Shown: positions 1-9,258 of the stretch, in pieces
How the letters are laid out: each line of letters opens with the position of its first letter
How positions within the stretch are numbered: the stretch's first letter is position 1
NCBI RefSeq assembly: GCF_003855495.1
Contig: NZ_CP034086.1
Coordinates: forward strand, 992,001-1,056,000
Source: Methylocystis rosea
GTDB lineage: Bacteria; Pseudomonadota; Alphaproteobacteria; Rhizobiales; Beijerinckiaceae
Direction: 5' to 3'
DNA: 64,000 nucleotides
Position numbers and translations under genes: made by a program
Notes under the pieces: generated by a model
Seen by the model: only the letters and a program-made list of their open reading frames with translations
What the model was told of the DNA's origin: nothing
The model's database searches: none

Positions 1-227
1 CCAGGCGTCGGAAAAGACAGCACATTCGTCGGCTGGTCCTTGCCGCGCCATTCGGCGTTGAGCTCCCGGATCGCCGTGTCGTCGCAAAATGTGACGCTGA
101 TTTCACATTCCGGCGCGAGCTTGGCCTCGCTCATTGCGAGACTCTGACGCACGCATGCTTTGGCCAAATCTTCCAGGTCCTCGACGCGCCGCCATGCCGG
201 CGCCGCGACATTCACGTCGATCTCCAA
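1..227 (-). CDS. ybeY: Endoribonuclease YbeY, N-terminal part (cut by window edge)
   Basis: YbeY is a zinc-dependent endoribonuclease acting in 16S rRNA maturation and ribosome quality control. Only about 75 N-terminal residues lie inside the window; they show the family's EIDV start and the ELNAEWRGKDQPTNVLSFP block. The HxxxHxxxxxH metal site would lie beyond base 1. No ATG is available: the frame begins just after the phoH stop at a TTG (227-225) or GTG (215-213), so the start is uncertain. It follows phoH without a gap, the usual miaB-phoH-ybeY order, so it is probably co-transcribed and translationally coupled. Confidence 0.85.
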   Translation of the reverse strand, partial: MEIDVNVAAPAWRRVEDLEDLAKACVRQSLAMSEAKLAPECEISVTFCDDTAIRELNAEWRGKDQPTNVLSFPTP

Positions 228-229
228 CG

Positions 230-1273
230 TCAGGGGTCCCCGCGCGTCTGCTTGTTGGCGCGCGCGGCGCGCTCATAGGCCCCAACGATTTGCCGAACAA
301 GATCGTGACGCACCACGTCGCCTTCCGAAAATTTTACCCGGCCGACGACGTCGAGATTGGCGAGCAGGCTTACGGCTTCCGAGAGGCCGGATTTCTGCCC
401 GGGAGGCAGATCGGTCTGCGATGGATCGCCGGTGACGATCATCCGCGAGCCTTCGCCGAGCCGGGTGAGAAACATCTTCATCTGCATCGAGCTGGCGTTC
501 TGCGCCTCGTCGAGCAGAATGCAGCTCCGCGTCAGCGTGCGGCCGCGCATGAACGCGAGCGGCGCGACTTCGATGAGTCCCGTCTGCATGCCGCGCTCGA
601 CCATCCGCGCATCCATGAAATCATGCAGCGCGTCGTAGATCGGGCGGAGATAGGGGTCGACCTTGTCGCGCATGTCGCCGGGCAAAAAGCCGAGACGCTC
701 GCCAGCCTCGACGGCGGGACGGGACAGAATCAGCCGTTCGACCGCGCCTTGCTCCATTAGCTGCACGGCGTGGCCGACCGCGAGCCAGGTCTTACCCGTG
801 CCCGCAGGACCTTCGGCAAAAACCAGCTCGTAGCGCTTGAGCGCCCGCAAATACTGGTCCTGCGCGGCGTTGCGCGCGCGCACCGACCCGCGCTTGCGGG
901 TCAGGATCTGCTCGAAAGCGCCGCGTGACGGCTCCGAATCCGGAAACAGGCTGCGTTGGCGCGCTGATTCTTCTATGGCCCCGTCGACGTCGCCGAGCGT
1001 GATCGTCTGACCCATCGCGACGCGCTCATAAAGCGCCTCCAGCACGCGTCGCGCATGTTCGCAGGCCTCGGACTTGCCTTTGAGCGTGACGTGATTGCCA
1101 TTGGCGAAGGAGGCGACGCGCAAGCGTCGTTCGATCTTGGCGAGATTCTGGTCGTAGAGGCCGAAAACGAGCGAGGCGTGACGGTTGTTTTCAAAGGCGA
1201 GCGTGATTTCCGCTTCCGGGTCAACAGGCTCCGGTCCCCGTGCGGCGAGCAACGGGTCGTCGATGGTCGTCAA
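230..1273 (-). CDS. phoH: PhoH-like ATPase
   Basis: A 347-residue PhoH/YbeZ-type P-loop ATPase. An N-terminal KH-like region (about 20-95) precedes the ATPase core, with Walker A GPAGTGKT at 155-162 and Walker [10 protein letters not shown] around 251-259; [14 protein letters not shown] is the family sensor block. YbeZ proteins interact with YbeY and are thought to act as RNA-associated helicase-like ATPases. The ATG at 1273 overlaps the miaB stop by 4 nt and the stop abuts ybeY, so the three genes form a tight operon. Length and motifs are normal for the family. Confidence 0.93.
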   Translation of the reverse strand: MTTIDDPLLAARGPEPVDPEAEITLAFENNRHASLVFGLYDQNLAKIERRLRVASFANGNHVTLKGKSEACEHARRVLEALYERVAMGQTITLGDVDGAIEESARQRSLFPDSEPSRGAFEQILTRKRGSVRARNAAQDQYLRALKRYELVFAEGPAGTGKTWLAVGHAVQLMEQGAVERLILSRPAVEAGERLGFLPGDMRDKVDPYLRPIYDALHDFMDARMVERGMQTGLIEVAPLAFMRGRTLTRSCILLDEAQNASSMQMKMFLTRLGEGSRMIVTGDPSQTDLPPGQKSGLSEAVSLLANLDVVGRVKFSEGDVVRHDLVRQIVGAYERAARANKQTRGDP

Positions 1274-2704
1274 GCCTTCGCCTCCTCGCTCATGAGCCGT
1301 CCGCTCAAGGAATTCGAGCCCGCCGCGATGATTTTCACTCTGACTTCGCGGCCAATGAACGCCATCGGGCCTTCAACATGCACAGCCTGCATATAGGGAG
1401 TCTTGCCCCCAATTTGCCCCTCATGCCGACCGGCTTTTTCAAAGAGCACGTCGAGTTCTCGGCCGACCGTCGCCGCGTTGAAGGCTTGCCGCTGCTCTTC
1501 AAGCAAAACCTGTAGCGCCGCGAGGCGTTCGCTCTTAACGGTCTCGTCAATTTGATCGTCACGGTCGGCGGCGGGCGTGCCGGGCCGTGGCGAATATTTG
1601 AACGAGAAGCTTGAAGCGAAGCCCACAGCGCGGGCGAGCGCCATCGTCGCCTCGAAATCGGCGTCGCTTTCGCCCGGAAAGCCGACGATGAAATCCGACG
1701 ACATCGCGACGTCTGGCCGGGCTTTTCGAAGCTGCTCGACGATGGAGAGATATGCGTCTGCGCCGTGCTTGCGGTTCATGGATTTCAGAATGCGGTCCGA
1801 GCCCGATTGAACCGGCAGATGCACATAGGGCATGAGCTTTGGATTTGCGCCATGCGCGTCAATAAGCTCCTGCGCCATGTCGACCGGATGACTTGTGGTG
1901 TAACGCAGGCGCGCCAAGCCTTCGATCTGCGCCAGCCGATCGAGAAGCTGCGCAAGGCTGGCCTCCCGGCCGGCGCCATCCGGACCGAGATAGGCGTTGA
2001 CGTTTTGGCCGATCAGCGTGATCTCGCGCACGCCGGCGTCGACGAGGCGCATGGTCTCGGCGATGATCTCGGCGACGGGACGAGATGCTTCGGCGCCGCG
2101 TGTATAGGGCACGACGCAAAACGAGCAGAACTTGTCGCACCCTTCCTGAACGGTGACGAAAGCCGAAACGCCGCGCGCGCGAATCTGCGCGCCACTGGGA
2201 GCGGGCAGGACGCGAAATTTGTCCTCGACGGCGAAATCCGTGTCCGAGACCCTTGCGCCGTCTTTAGCTTGGCGCAGCAGCTCCGGCAGTCGGTGATAGC
2301 TCTGCGGACCGACGACGATATCGACGGCGCGCTGGCGCTTGAGCACCTCTTCGCCTTCAGCCTGGGCGACGCAGCCGGCGACGACGATTTTCATGTCGCG
2401 GCCTTGCGCGTTCAGCGCGCGTTTGGCGATCGCAAGCTTGCCGAGTTCGGAATAGATTTTTTCCGCAGCCTTTTCCCGAATATGGCATGTGTTGAGAATG
2501 ACGAGATCGGCGTCATCTTCGCTCTGGGTCTCGGCGTAGCCTTCGCGGCTGAGCAGGTCAGCCATGCGCGTCGCGTCATAGACGTTCATCTGGCAGCCGT
2601 ATGACTTGACCAGAACTTTGGAGAGTCGTGCCGCTTCGGACCGCTGAGGTTTGGATCGCGCCTCAACCAGTTCTTTGACGTCTGTGACTATTTTTCTGCT
2701 CCAT
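1270..2704 (-). CDS. miaB: tRNA-2-methylthio-N6-dimethylallyladenosine synthase MiaB (5' end needs a frameshift or rare start)
   Basis: A radical-SAM methylthiotransferase that adds the 2-methylthio group to i6A37 in tRNA. The N-terminal cluster domain has NTCHIREKA and AGCVAQAEG, the radical-SAM site is [15 protein letters not shown], and the C-terminus is a TRAM domain. The only ordinary in-frame start is the ATG at 2589, but it lies inside the YGCQMNVYD motif and would drop the first cluster cysteine. The frame stays open upstream to a TAG near 2751 without ATG, GTG or TTG. An ATG at 2704-2702 lies one frame off, separated by a run of five A (2691-2695 on the plus strand); removing one A restores a full-length protein beginning MEQKIVTDV. 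Function is sure; the 5' end is not. Confidence 0.88.
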
Positions 2705-2886
2705 CGCTCGCCCCGGCGACTCGGCGCGCCACCCCCCGAGTCGACGCACTATACGACTTTTTTTGCGCCTTAGCGCCGCGAGAGACGCCGTGCACTCATA
2801 TTTTCTGAACTGGCCCGCCATAGCGCAGAAGCAGCGCACAGCGCGCCCGGGCGACTCATTCTAGCCGTCCCGCAAGCCGCGCTCGC

Positions 2887-3375
2887 TCAAATCTCCAGCC
2901 GCAGAGCGATCGCCGCGCGCCGTTCGCCGTTGGCGCGCTGATAGTAATTCTCCCGCCTGCCGATCTCCTTGAAGCCCTCGCGTGCGTAGAGCTTCAGCGC
3001 GGCCTCATTGTCGTCGGCCACCTCGAGAAAGACGAGCCGGGCGCCGCCGCGCTCGAGATGTTCGAGATGTTTTTCAAGAATGCGTCGGCCCAGTCCCGCG
3101 CCGCGTCTGCTGGGATCGACGGCGAAAGTGAGGACTTCGGCGTCGGGCGGCGTCAGCCGCGAGAGGATGAATCCCCCAAGCTCGCCTTTCCGGCCCTCGG
3201 GGACCGCCCCATCGGCGATGATGTGGGCGTCCGTCAAATAATTTTCAAAGTCGATTTTTGACCAACCAAAAGCGAAGGACGCCCCATGCAGACGTTCGCA
3301 GTCATCGGCGCGCTCCGCCCCGATGGGTTCTATGATGAAGGTCGGCTTGGCGAAAAAGGACGAAAGCAGCGTCAT
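2887..3375 (-). CDS. rimI: GNAT N-acetyltransferase, RimI-like
   Basis: A 162-residue GNAT-fold acetyltransferase with the ribosomal-protein S18 alanine acetyltransferase (RimI) pattern. VLTFAVDPSRRGAGLGRRILEKHLE is the acetyl-CoA-binding motif A, and LEVADDNEAALKLYAREGF is the typical RimI C-terminal block. The ATG at 3375 is chosen because it falls 10 nt after the tsaB stop; a longer open frame upstream only overlaps tsaB out of frame. tsaB-rimI pairing is common, so co-transcription is likely. A broader protein N-acetylation role cannot be excluded. Confidence 0.85.
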   Translation of the reverse strand: MTLLSSFFAKPTFIIEPIGAERADDCERLHGASFAFGWSKIDFENYLTDAHIIADGAVPEGRKGELGGFILSRLTPPDAEVLTFAVDPSRRGAGLGRRILEKHLEHLERGGARLVFLEVADDNEAALKLYAREGFKEIGRRENYYQRANGERRAAIALRLEI

Positions 3376-3385
3376 GGCGCAAAGC

Positions 3386-4123
3386 TCACGCCTGTGCCGC
3401 GGCGGCGGCGGGCGCGGCCGCATCGCCCAAGCCCACGGCGCCCTTTGGGGCGTTGGGCCGCGCAGCCGGCATCGTGACGTCAGGCTCTTTAAGATAAAGC
3501 GGCCGGGCGGGCGCGGTATCAGGCTGGGCGGCAAGGCCCAGACGCGCCACGAGGGCGATATCGGGGGCAGGCCGCTCGCTCGCGATCCGGACCGGAACGC
3601 CGCGGGCGCGCGCCTCCTTCGCAAGCAGCGACGCGCCGGAGCCGGTCAGCAGCAGCGGGCCGGTCCCCAGCGCGCGAAGGGCTTCATGCGGGCTGATGCG
3701 GCGCGGCGAGAGGAGCGGGCGCCCGTCCGGACCGAAGGCGGCGATGTAGACCTTGTCATGGCGGGCGTCGATCGCCGCCGCGACCACGCCGTCGAAGGGA
3801 TCAATGATCAGCGGCGCCGCAAGCGCGGCGAGCGTCGAAACGCCGACAATTTCGGTTTTACAGGCGAGCGCGATCGCCTGACCGGCGGCGAGGCCGATAC
3901 GAATGCCGGTGAAAGAGCCTGGTCCGACCGTGACCGCGACGCGGTCGAGCGAGGCGAACCCGCCTTCGACCTTGCTCATGACGCGCTTGATCAGCGGCAG
4001 CAGCGCCTCGGCGTGTCCGCGCTCCATCTCGATCGTCTCGACGGCGATCGGCGCCGCCGCGTCATGGTCCAGCACGCAGGCCGAGACGGCTGGCAGAGCG
4101 GTGTCAATCGCAAGGATTCGCAT
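3386..4123 (-). CDS. tsaB: tRNA threonylcarbamoyladenosine biosynthesis protein TsaB
   Basis: TsaB (YeaZ) is the non-catalytic partner of TsaD in making t6A37 of ANN-decoding tRNAs. The 245-residue protein opens with MRILAIDTA and carries GPGSFTGIRIG at about 67-77, the hallmark of the family. The C-terminal part is rich in Ala and Pro and looks flexible. It lies directly upstream of rimI in the same direction. Length and motifs are ordinary. Confidence 0.92.
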   Translation of the reverse strand: MRILAIDTALPAVSACVLDHDAAAPIAVETIEMERGHAEALLPLIKRVMSKVEGGFASLDRVAVTVGPGSFTGIRIGLAAGQAIALACKTEIVGVSTLAALAAPLIIDPFDGVVAAAIDARHDKVYIAAFGPDGRPLLSPRRISPHEALRALGTGPLLLTGSGASLLAKEARARGVPVRIASERPAPDIALVARLGLAAQPDTAPARPLYLKEPDVTMPAARPNAPKGAVGLGDAAAPAAAAAQA

Positions 4124-4182
4124 GATTCGTCGATTATGACGGTTTTCGGAGCGCGATCAATGTAGCTTCCGGATACGCCGCC

Positions 4183-4740
4183 CTACGCCGGCTCGACCCC
4201 TTTCACCTGTGGCAGGAAATGCTTGAGCAGGTTCTCGATGCCGTGCCGCAACGTCGCGGTGGATGACGGGCATCCCGAGCAAGCGCCCTTCATGGCGAGA
4301 TAGACGACGCCGTCTTTGAAGCCCCGGAAGACGATGTCGCCGCCGTCGCCGGCGACCGCCGGCCGCACGCGCGTTTCGATCAATTCCTTGATGGTGACGA
4401 CGGTTTCAGCGTCGGCGGAGTCATAGAACTCCCCGTCGGGCTGCGCCGGCGCCGCGCCTTCGGTCAGGAGCGGCGCGCCGGAGGCGAAATGCTCCATGAT
4501 CGTGCCAAGAATGGCGGGCTTCAGATGCGGCCATTCGGCGCCGTTCTTCGTCACCGAGACGAAATCCGCGCCATACATCACCGCCTCGACGCCGTCGATG
4601 GAGAGCAGCGCCTCGGCGAGCGGCGCGTGGATGGCGTCGTCGCGCGAGCGGAATTCCATGGCGCCTTGGCCCAGAACGTCCTGGCCGGGCAGAAACTTGA
4701 GTGTTGCGGGATTAGGGGTAGCTTCAGTCTGGATGAACAT
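4183..4740 (-). CDS. nfuA: NfuA-type Fe-S cluster carrier (NifU C-terminal domain)
   Basis: A 185-residue Fe-S scaffold/carrier. The N-terminal Nfu domain (about 1-90) starts MFIQTEATPNPATLKFLPG; the NifU-like C-terminal domain carries the cluster-binding CSGC at residues 154-157. Proteins of this kind deliver 4Fe-4S clusters to client enzymes. Several likely clients are in this window (MiaB, the hydrogenase subunits), though a direct link is inference. The ATG start gives the standard N-terminus. It appears to be a single transcription unit. Confidence 0.92.
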   Translation of the reverse strand: MFIQTEATPNPATLKFLPGQDVLGQGAMEFRSRDDAIHAPLAEALLSIDGVEAVMYGADFVSVTKNGAEWPHLKPAILGTIMEHFASGAPLLTEGAAPAQPDGEFYDSADAETVVTIKELIETRVRPAVAGDGGDIVFRGFKDGVVYLAMKGACSGCPSSTATLRHGIENLLKHFLPQVKGVEPA

Positions 4741-4822
4741 CGGGAGACTCCTGCGTCCGGTTCAAGGCCGGCGGAAGTGCGCGAATATCACAAATCGGGC
4801 GCTCTGTGACATCTCGACATTA

Positions 4823-5067
4823 CTACTTAAGCGCTTCGCCGCAGTCTTGCGAGGCTCTTCGCCGCGAGCGCCACCGCTTGAGCGCGACTCCCGCCCACAC
4901 CGCCTCGACCAGGCCGAACGGCCAAGCGCCTTGAAGAAATCCGTAGACCGACCCCAAAGCGCAGGCGACTGCGAATCCCAGCACGAACCAATGGCTGCGT
5001 TCCTCCATTGAGAAAGTGAGAGCAAGGCGCTTACGGCGAAGAGTCCGAACCAGGTCAGCGCATCCAT
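4823..5067 (-). pseudogene. Small two-helix membrane protein split over two frames
   Basis: Two overlapping frames together look like one small conserved membrane protein. From the ATG at 5067 one frame reads MDALTWFGLFAVSALLSLSQ, a hydrophobic segment. The adjacent frame then reads MEERSHWFVLGFAVACALGS and YGFLQGAWPFGLVEAVWAGV and ends KRWRSRRRASQDCGEALK. I recall small Rhizobiales proteins joining these two halves, so an indel near 5010-5020 is suspected. The second half alone could start at the ATG at 5008 (61 residues). Function unknown. Confidence 0.45.
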
Positions 5068-5118
5068 CGAACAAATTCTCTCGCGCCGTCCTGCTCTGGG
5101 CTCCGTCTTGCATTTGCC

Positions 5119-5541
5119 ATGCCCAATCGAATCTCGCAGTGTCCCCCGATGGATGAAATCTCGCTGCTCGACGCCAACGCTGCTTATTACCGGGCCTTCG
5201 CCGCACGTGACCTTGGCGCTTTGAACGATCTTTGGGCGGAGGAGGGCTGTTCCTGCGTTCACCCAGGATGGCCGGCGCTCGTCGGGCGCATGCCGGTGCT
5301 CGCCTCCTACCGCGATATTTTTCGTAACCCGGCGCAGGAAGCGGTCACGACGCGAGATCCAAAGACGCTCATCGAGGGTGATGACGGGCGGGTCTTTTGC
5401 ATCGAGGAGGTCGGCGGCGGCCTGCTGCTCGCGACCAATTGGTTTCGCTGGAACGGGGATCGCTGGCGGCTCGTCCACCATCAGGCGAGCCCACTGGCGC
5501 CGCCGCCCACGCGGCGGGAAGCCAAGCGGTCGCTTCACTAG
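5119..5541 (+). CDS. Nuclear transport factor 2-like (SnoaL-type) family protein
   Basis: A protein of about 140 residues with the cone-shaped NTF2-like fold: NAAYYRAFAARDLGALNDLW, then CSCVHPGWPALVGRMPVLAS, and a C-terminal strand NWFRWNGDRWRLVHHQAS. Members include small enzymes and ligand-binding proteins, so no specific function can be assigned. The start may be the ATG at 5119 or, more like relatives, the ATG at 5149 (MDEISLLDAN). It stands alone between a minus-strand small gene and trmJ. Confidence 0.8.
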   Translation: MPNRISQCPPMDEISLLDANAAYYRAFAARDLGALNDLWAEEGCSCVHPGWPALVGRMPVLASYRDIFRNPAQEAVTTRDPKTLIEGDDGRVFCIEEVGGGLLLATNWFRWNGDRWRLVHHQASPLAPPPTRREAKRSLH

Positions 5542-5570
5542 GACGGTCGTCTCGTCACAGGTGGCGCGGC

Positions 5571-6401
5571 TCAGGAGTCCGCGCCTTCCGCCTCCTTGCG
5601 CCGCCACGGCTTCTTCGGCTCTCGGCGCGGGCCTTCCACCAGCCGCACGACCATGCCCCACAGCGTGCGCACGTCCTGCTGGGTGAGGCCCATGCGGTGG
5701 AACATGTTGCGCAGGTTGCGCGACATGACGGGCTTCTTCGTCAGCGGACGGAAGAATCCGCGCTTGTCGAGTTCGCCTTCGAGAAAATCAAAGAAGGCCA
5801 GCGTCATCTCGCGCGTCGCCGGGGGCGAGCGCTCTTCGATCTCAAAGGGAATGGCGTCGCCATGCGCGGCGCGAAACCATTCATAGCCCGTGAGCAGCAC
5901 CGCCTGCGCGAGATTGAGCGAAGCGTAGGCGGGATTGACCGGAAAGGTGAGGATGGCGTCGGCGAGCGCGACATCGTCATTGTCGAGGCCGGTGCGCTCG
6001 GGCCCAAACAGCACGCCATGCTTTTCGCCAGCCGTCATGTGCGCCGCCATGCTTGGCATGGCCTGCGCCGGGGTGAGCACCGGCTTCATCTGGCCGCGTC
6101 CGCGCGCCGTCGCGGCGTAGACGAAGGACAGATCCTCGATCGCGTCGCGCACGCTCTCGTAGAGTTTCGCGCTTTCGAGGAGATGCACGGCGCCGGCGGC
6201 GGCCGCATAGGCGCCCTTGCGATAGGCGCCGGTGCGCGGCCAGCCTTCACGCGGCGAGACGAGGCGCAAATCGGAGAGGCCGAAGTTGGCCATGGCGCGG
6301 GCGCACATGCCGATGTTGACGGCGAGCTGCGGGCGCACGAGCACAATCGCCGGCCCCCCGGAAAGGGCCGTCTTGCTGCGATCCGTTCCCGCCCCGACCA
6401 A
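5571..6401 (-). CDS. trmJ: tRNA/rRNA 2'-O-methyltransferase, TrmJ-like (SpoU family)
   Basis: A SPOUT-class methyltransferase expected to methylate the 2'-OH of tRNA position 32. Motifs seen are IVLVRPQLAVNIGMCARAMA near the N-terminus, HGVLFGPERTGLDNDD, and the knot motif NPAYASLNLAQAVLLTGYEW. A TTG at 6401 is preferred as start because a perfect AGGAGG (rc of 6406-6411) lies just upstream; the frame extends to an ATG at 6503, but that extension is unlike the family. The gene is divergent from icd, sharing a short promoter region. Substrate assignment to tRNA is from family knowledge. Confidence 0.88.
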   Translation of the reverse strand: MVGAGTDRSKTALSGGPAIVLVRPQLAVNIGMCARAMANFGLSDLRLVSPREGWPRTGAYRKGAYAAAAGAVHLLESAKLYESVRDAIEDLSFVYAATARGRGQMKPVLTPAQAMPSMAAHMTAGEKHGVLFGPERTGLDNDDVALADAILTFPVNPAYASLNLAQAVLLTGYEWFRAAHGDAIPFEIEERSPPATREMTLAFFDFLEGELDKRGFFRPLTKKPVMSRNLRNMFHRMGLTQQDVRTLWGMVVRLVEGPRREPKKPWRRKEAEGADS

Positions 6402-6550
6402 TTTGCCTCCTCGCCCCAAAGCGGCCGGCAAATTAGGGCGGAAAGCGTGCGGGGGGAAGGGCGCATCGGCGCTTCGCCGCAGGCCCTCTGGATTGCTACC
6501 CAAAACCTTTAGCGGAGGCTATAAGGCGCGCGGCACAGAGGAGCGGATGC

Positions 6551-7762
6551 ATGCGGAAGATAAAGGTTGCGAATCCTGTCGTCGAACTCGACGGCGACGA
6601 AATGACCCGCATCATCTGGGCCGCCATCAAAGAAAAGCTCGTTCGGCCCTATCTCGACGTCGATCTCCTTTATTACGATCTCTCGATTCAGAATCGCGAC
6701 GCCACGAACGATCAGGTGACGGTCGACGCGGCCTACGCCATCAAGGAGCATGGCGTCGGGGTGAAGTGCGCGACCATCACGCCCGATGAGGCGCGCGTGA
6801 AGGAATTCCAGCTCAAGGAGATGTGGAAATCGCCGAACGGCACCATTCGCAACATTTTGGGCGGCGTCATCTTCCGCGAGCCGATCATCTGCAGGAACGT
6901 GCCGCGATTGGTGCCGGGATGGACGCAGCCGATCATCGTCGGGCGCCATGCATTCGGCGATCAATATAAGGCCACTGACTTCAAGGTGCCCGGCAAAGGC
7001 CGTCTGACGATTAAATTCGAGGGCGTCGACGGCGACGTCATCGAGAAGGAAGTCTTCAATTTCCCCGGCTCCGGCGTCGCGCTGGCGATGTACAATCTTG
7101 ACGAGTCGATCAGCGAATTCGCGCGCGCGACGTTCAACTACGGGCTCACGCGCAGATATCCGGTCTATCTCTCGACCAAGAACACGATCCTGAAAGCCTA
7201 TGACGGCCGATTTAAAGATCTGTTCCAGGAAATTTACGACGCCGAGTTCAAATCGAAATTCCAGGCGCTCGGCCTCACCTACGAGCATCGTCTGATCGAC
7301 GATATGGTCGCTTCGGCGCTCAAATGGTCCGGGGGCTACATCTGGGCGTGCAAGAATTACGACGGCGACGTCCAATCCGACACGGTGGCGCAGGGCTTCG
7401 GTTCGCTCGGCCTGATGACGAGCGTGCTGATGACGCCCGACGGCAAGACCGTCGAGGCCGAAGCCGCTCACGGCACGGTGACCCGCCATTATCGCGAGCA
7501 TCAGAAGGGGCATGAGACCTCGACCAACTCGATCGCCTCGATTTTCGCCTGGACGCGCGCGCTCGCGCATCGCGGCAAGCTCGATGAGAACGAGGATCTA
7601 GTTCGTTTTGCCCGCACCCTCGAGGAAGTGTGCGTCGCGACCGTCGAGTCGGGCTTCATGACCAAGGATCTCGCCCTGCTTGTCGGCTGCAATCAGAAAT
7701 GGCTGTCGACGACAGGCTTCCTGGACAAGATCGACGAAAATCTGCGCAGAGCCATGGAATGA
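6551..7762 (+). CDS. icd: NADP-dependent isocitrate dehydrogenase
   Basis: TCA-cycle enzyme converting isocitrate to 2-oxoglutarate with NADP reduction. The 403-residue length, start [20 protein letters not shown] and substrate motif SPNGTIRN at 94-101 match the homodimeric type found in alphaproteobacteria and eukaryotes. In type II methanotrophs the TCA cycle is complete and this enzyme provides NADPH and glutamate precursor. A single monocistronic gene divergent from trmJ. Confidence 0.96.
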   Translation: MRKIKVANPVVELDGDEMTRIIWAAIKEKLVRPYLDVDLLYYDLSIQNRDATNDQVTVDAAYAIKEHGVGVKCATITPDEARVKEFQLKEMWKSPNGTIRNILGGVIFREPIICRNVPRLVPGWTQPIIVGRHAFGDQYKATDFKVPGKGRLTIKFEGVDGDVIEKEVFNFPGSGVALAMYNLDESISEFARATFNYGLTRRYPVYLSTKNTILKAYDGRFKDLFQEIYDAEFKSKFQALGLTYEHRLIDDMVASALKWSGGYIWACKNYDGDVQSDTVAQGFGSLGLMTSVLMTPDGKTVEAEAAHGTVTRHYREHQKGHETSTNSIASIFAWTRALAHRGKLDENEDLVRFARTLEEVCVATVESGFMTKDLALLVGCNQKWLSTTGFLDKIDENLRRAME

Positions 7763-7844
7763 GCGGCGACGCGGGGAATGATTGTATGTGGCGCCCGTCG
7801 CGGCTATATAGGCGTCGCCTATAGGCCAATTAAGGATTCGCGAG

Positions 7845-8261
7845 ATGGCGGTGGATCTGGAAGAAACGTATAAGCCTTCCGAAGACGAACCCTTCATGTG
7901 CGATCGGCAGCGCGAATATTTCCGGCGCAAACTGCTGGCTTGGAAGGAGGACATTCTGCAAGAGAGTCGCGAAACGCTGGCCACTTTGCAGAATGAAAAC
8001 GAAAACCATCCTGATCTAGCAGATCGCGCGTCATCCGAAACCGATCGCGCCATTGAACTCCGTGCGCGCGACCGGCAGCGCAAGCTCATCGCCAAAATCG
8101 ACGCGGCGCTGACGCGCCTCGACGACGGCAGTTACGGCTATTGCGAGGAAACGGGGGAGCCGATCTCCCTCAAGCGCCTCGACGCGCGTCCGATCGCGAC
8201 ACTGTCAATCGAGGCGCAGGAGCGTCACGAACGGCGCGAAAAAGTCTATCGAGACGATTGA
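7845..8261 (+). CDS. dksA: RNA polymerase-binding transcription factor DksA
   Basis: DksA enters the RNA polymerase secondary channel and acts with ppGpp to reset transcription under starvation. The 138-residue protein has the coiled-coil (about 25-90, with DRASSETDRAIELRARDR at the tip region) and the C-terminal segment GSYGYCEETGEPISLKRLDARP. Only one cysteine of the classical four-cysteine zinc finger is present there, as in many alphaproteobacterial homologues; another cysteine lies near residue 19. A hairpin overlaps the stop codon. Single gene. Confidence 0.92.
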   Translation: MAVDLEETYKPSEDEPFMCDRQREYFRRKLLAWKEDILQESRETLATLQNENENHPDLADRASSETDRAIELRARDRQRKLIAKIDAALTRLDDGSYGYCEETGEPISLKRLDARPIATLSIEAQERHERREKVYRDD

Positions 8262-8277
8262 GCAGGCGAAGCCTGCT
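8261..8277 (+). terminator. Short hairpin at the dksA stop codon
   Basis: A perfect 7-bp stem, AGCAGGC / GCCTGCT, with a GAA loop begins at the last base of the dksA stop codon. There is no T-tract, so it may be an mRNA 3'-end stabiliser or a weak terminator rather than a classical intrinsic one. Confidence 0.4.
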
Positions 8278-8394
8278 TCGACCGAAGGCTGGCGGCGCCG
8301 CCGGTCCTTGGAGCTCGCGGCCCCGCCGCGCGCCCAGGTATGCTACCGAATGACGAGATGGAGGTTTGGCGACCGTCAGCTAACACATCGGCGG

Positions 8395-9069
8395 TTAAGG
8401 CTTGTACCCCACCCACCCCCTGAACGTGAAACCCGCATAGAACAGGGTCACGTCGGTGAATCCTGCATCTCGCAATAAAGCTTCGTCCTGCTCTGGAGAC
8501 AGAATGGGCAAGCGCTCGCCGATGGCGGCGATCGCGTTTTCCGCGTTCGAGTCTGGGACGCCCGACGCAGCCGCGAAGGCGGAATAGCGCGCGAGCCATT
8601 TCGCCTTTTCCCCGTCATGCTGCGGAAAGCTGTGGTGGGCCACGACGAATGGAGCGCCGGACCGCAAGCGCCGATGGATCTCGGCCATCGTGCGTCGGCG
8701 CTCCTCCTCCGGAATGAAGTGCATGGTTAGAAGGCACGTCGCCGCATCGAAAGGACCCGCAGGCGCGCTATCGATATAGCCCAGGCGGAAGTCGACGCGC
8801 TCCGCCAACGGACCGAGCGTGCGCTCCGCCAACCCCAGCATTTCCGCTGATGGATCAACGCCGCAGAAGCGCCATCCGGGATGCGTCTCGGCAAAGGCCT
8901 TCAGTTCCAGTCCGCCTCCCGCGCCGAGGACGAGCAAATTTCCATCTTCTGGAACTCGCTCGGCGAGAAGCACGCCCGTCATCCGCTGCAAAGCGTGGAA
9001 GCCTGGCACCTTCCTCACCGGACCTTCGGCGTAGCGTGCGACAGTTTCGGGAACCGAGAAGGGCGACAA
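8395..9069 (-). CDS. Class I SAM-dependent methyltransferase
   Basis: A 224-residue Rossmann-fold methyltransferase. Motif I is LLVLGAGGGLELKAF (about 46-60), the acidic loop is CGVDPSAEML (69-78), and FDAATCLLTMHFIPEEERRR is the motif II/post II region. SYSAF-like residues and GFTDVTLFYAGFTFRGWVGYKP close the fold. The substrate is unknown. It stands alone, convergent with dksA. Confidence 0.85.
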   Translation of the reverse strand: MSPFSVPETVARYAEGPVRKVPGFHALQRMTGVLLAERVPEDGNLLVLGAGGGLELKAFAETHPGWRFCGVDPSAEMLGLAERTLGPLAERVDFRLGYIDSAPAGPFDAATCLLTMHFIPEEERRRTMAEIHRRLRSGAPFVVAHHSFPQHDGEKAKWLARYSAFAAASGVPDSNAENAIAAIGERLPILSPEQDEALLRDAGFTDVTLFYAGFTFRGWVGYKP

Positions 9070-9258
9070 GAGCCGACTCCTAACGCGGGTTGGGCGCGCC
9101 CGCGCCTCTGCTTTAGGCGGATGCGCCGTCCGAGTCGAACAGCTGCATCGATTGCCGCCGGGGCGATTCTTTTTCCGACTCAGGCGCTTTGCCGACCACT
9201 AGCCTTGTCAACACTGACCGGCGTAGGCCAGCGTTTCTCGAGCGCTGCGCCTCGTGGT

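Noticed and set aside
134..760. Long plus-strand open frame over phoH
   Set aside because: It is antisense to a clear PhoH ATPase with intact motifs; the frame is a shadow of GC-rich codon bias.
4762..5661. 299-residue minus-strand open frame across several genes
   Set aside because: Runs antisense to the NTF2-like gene and lacks domains; only the small hydrophobic part near 5067 looks real.
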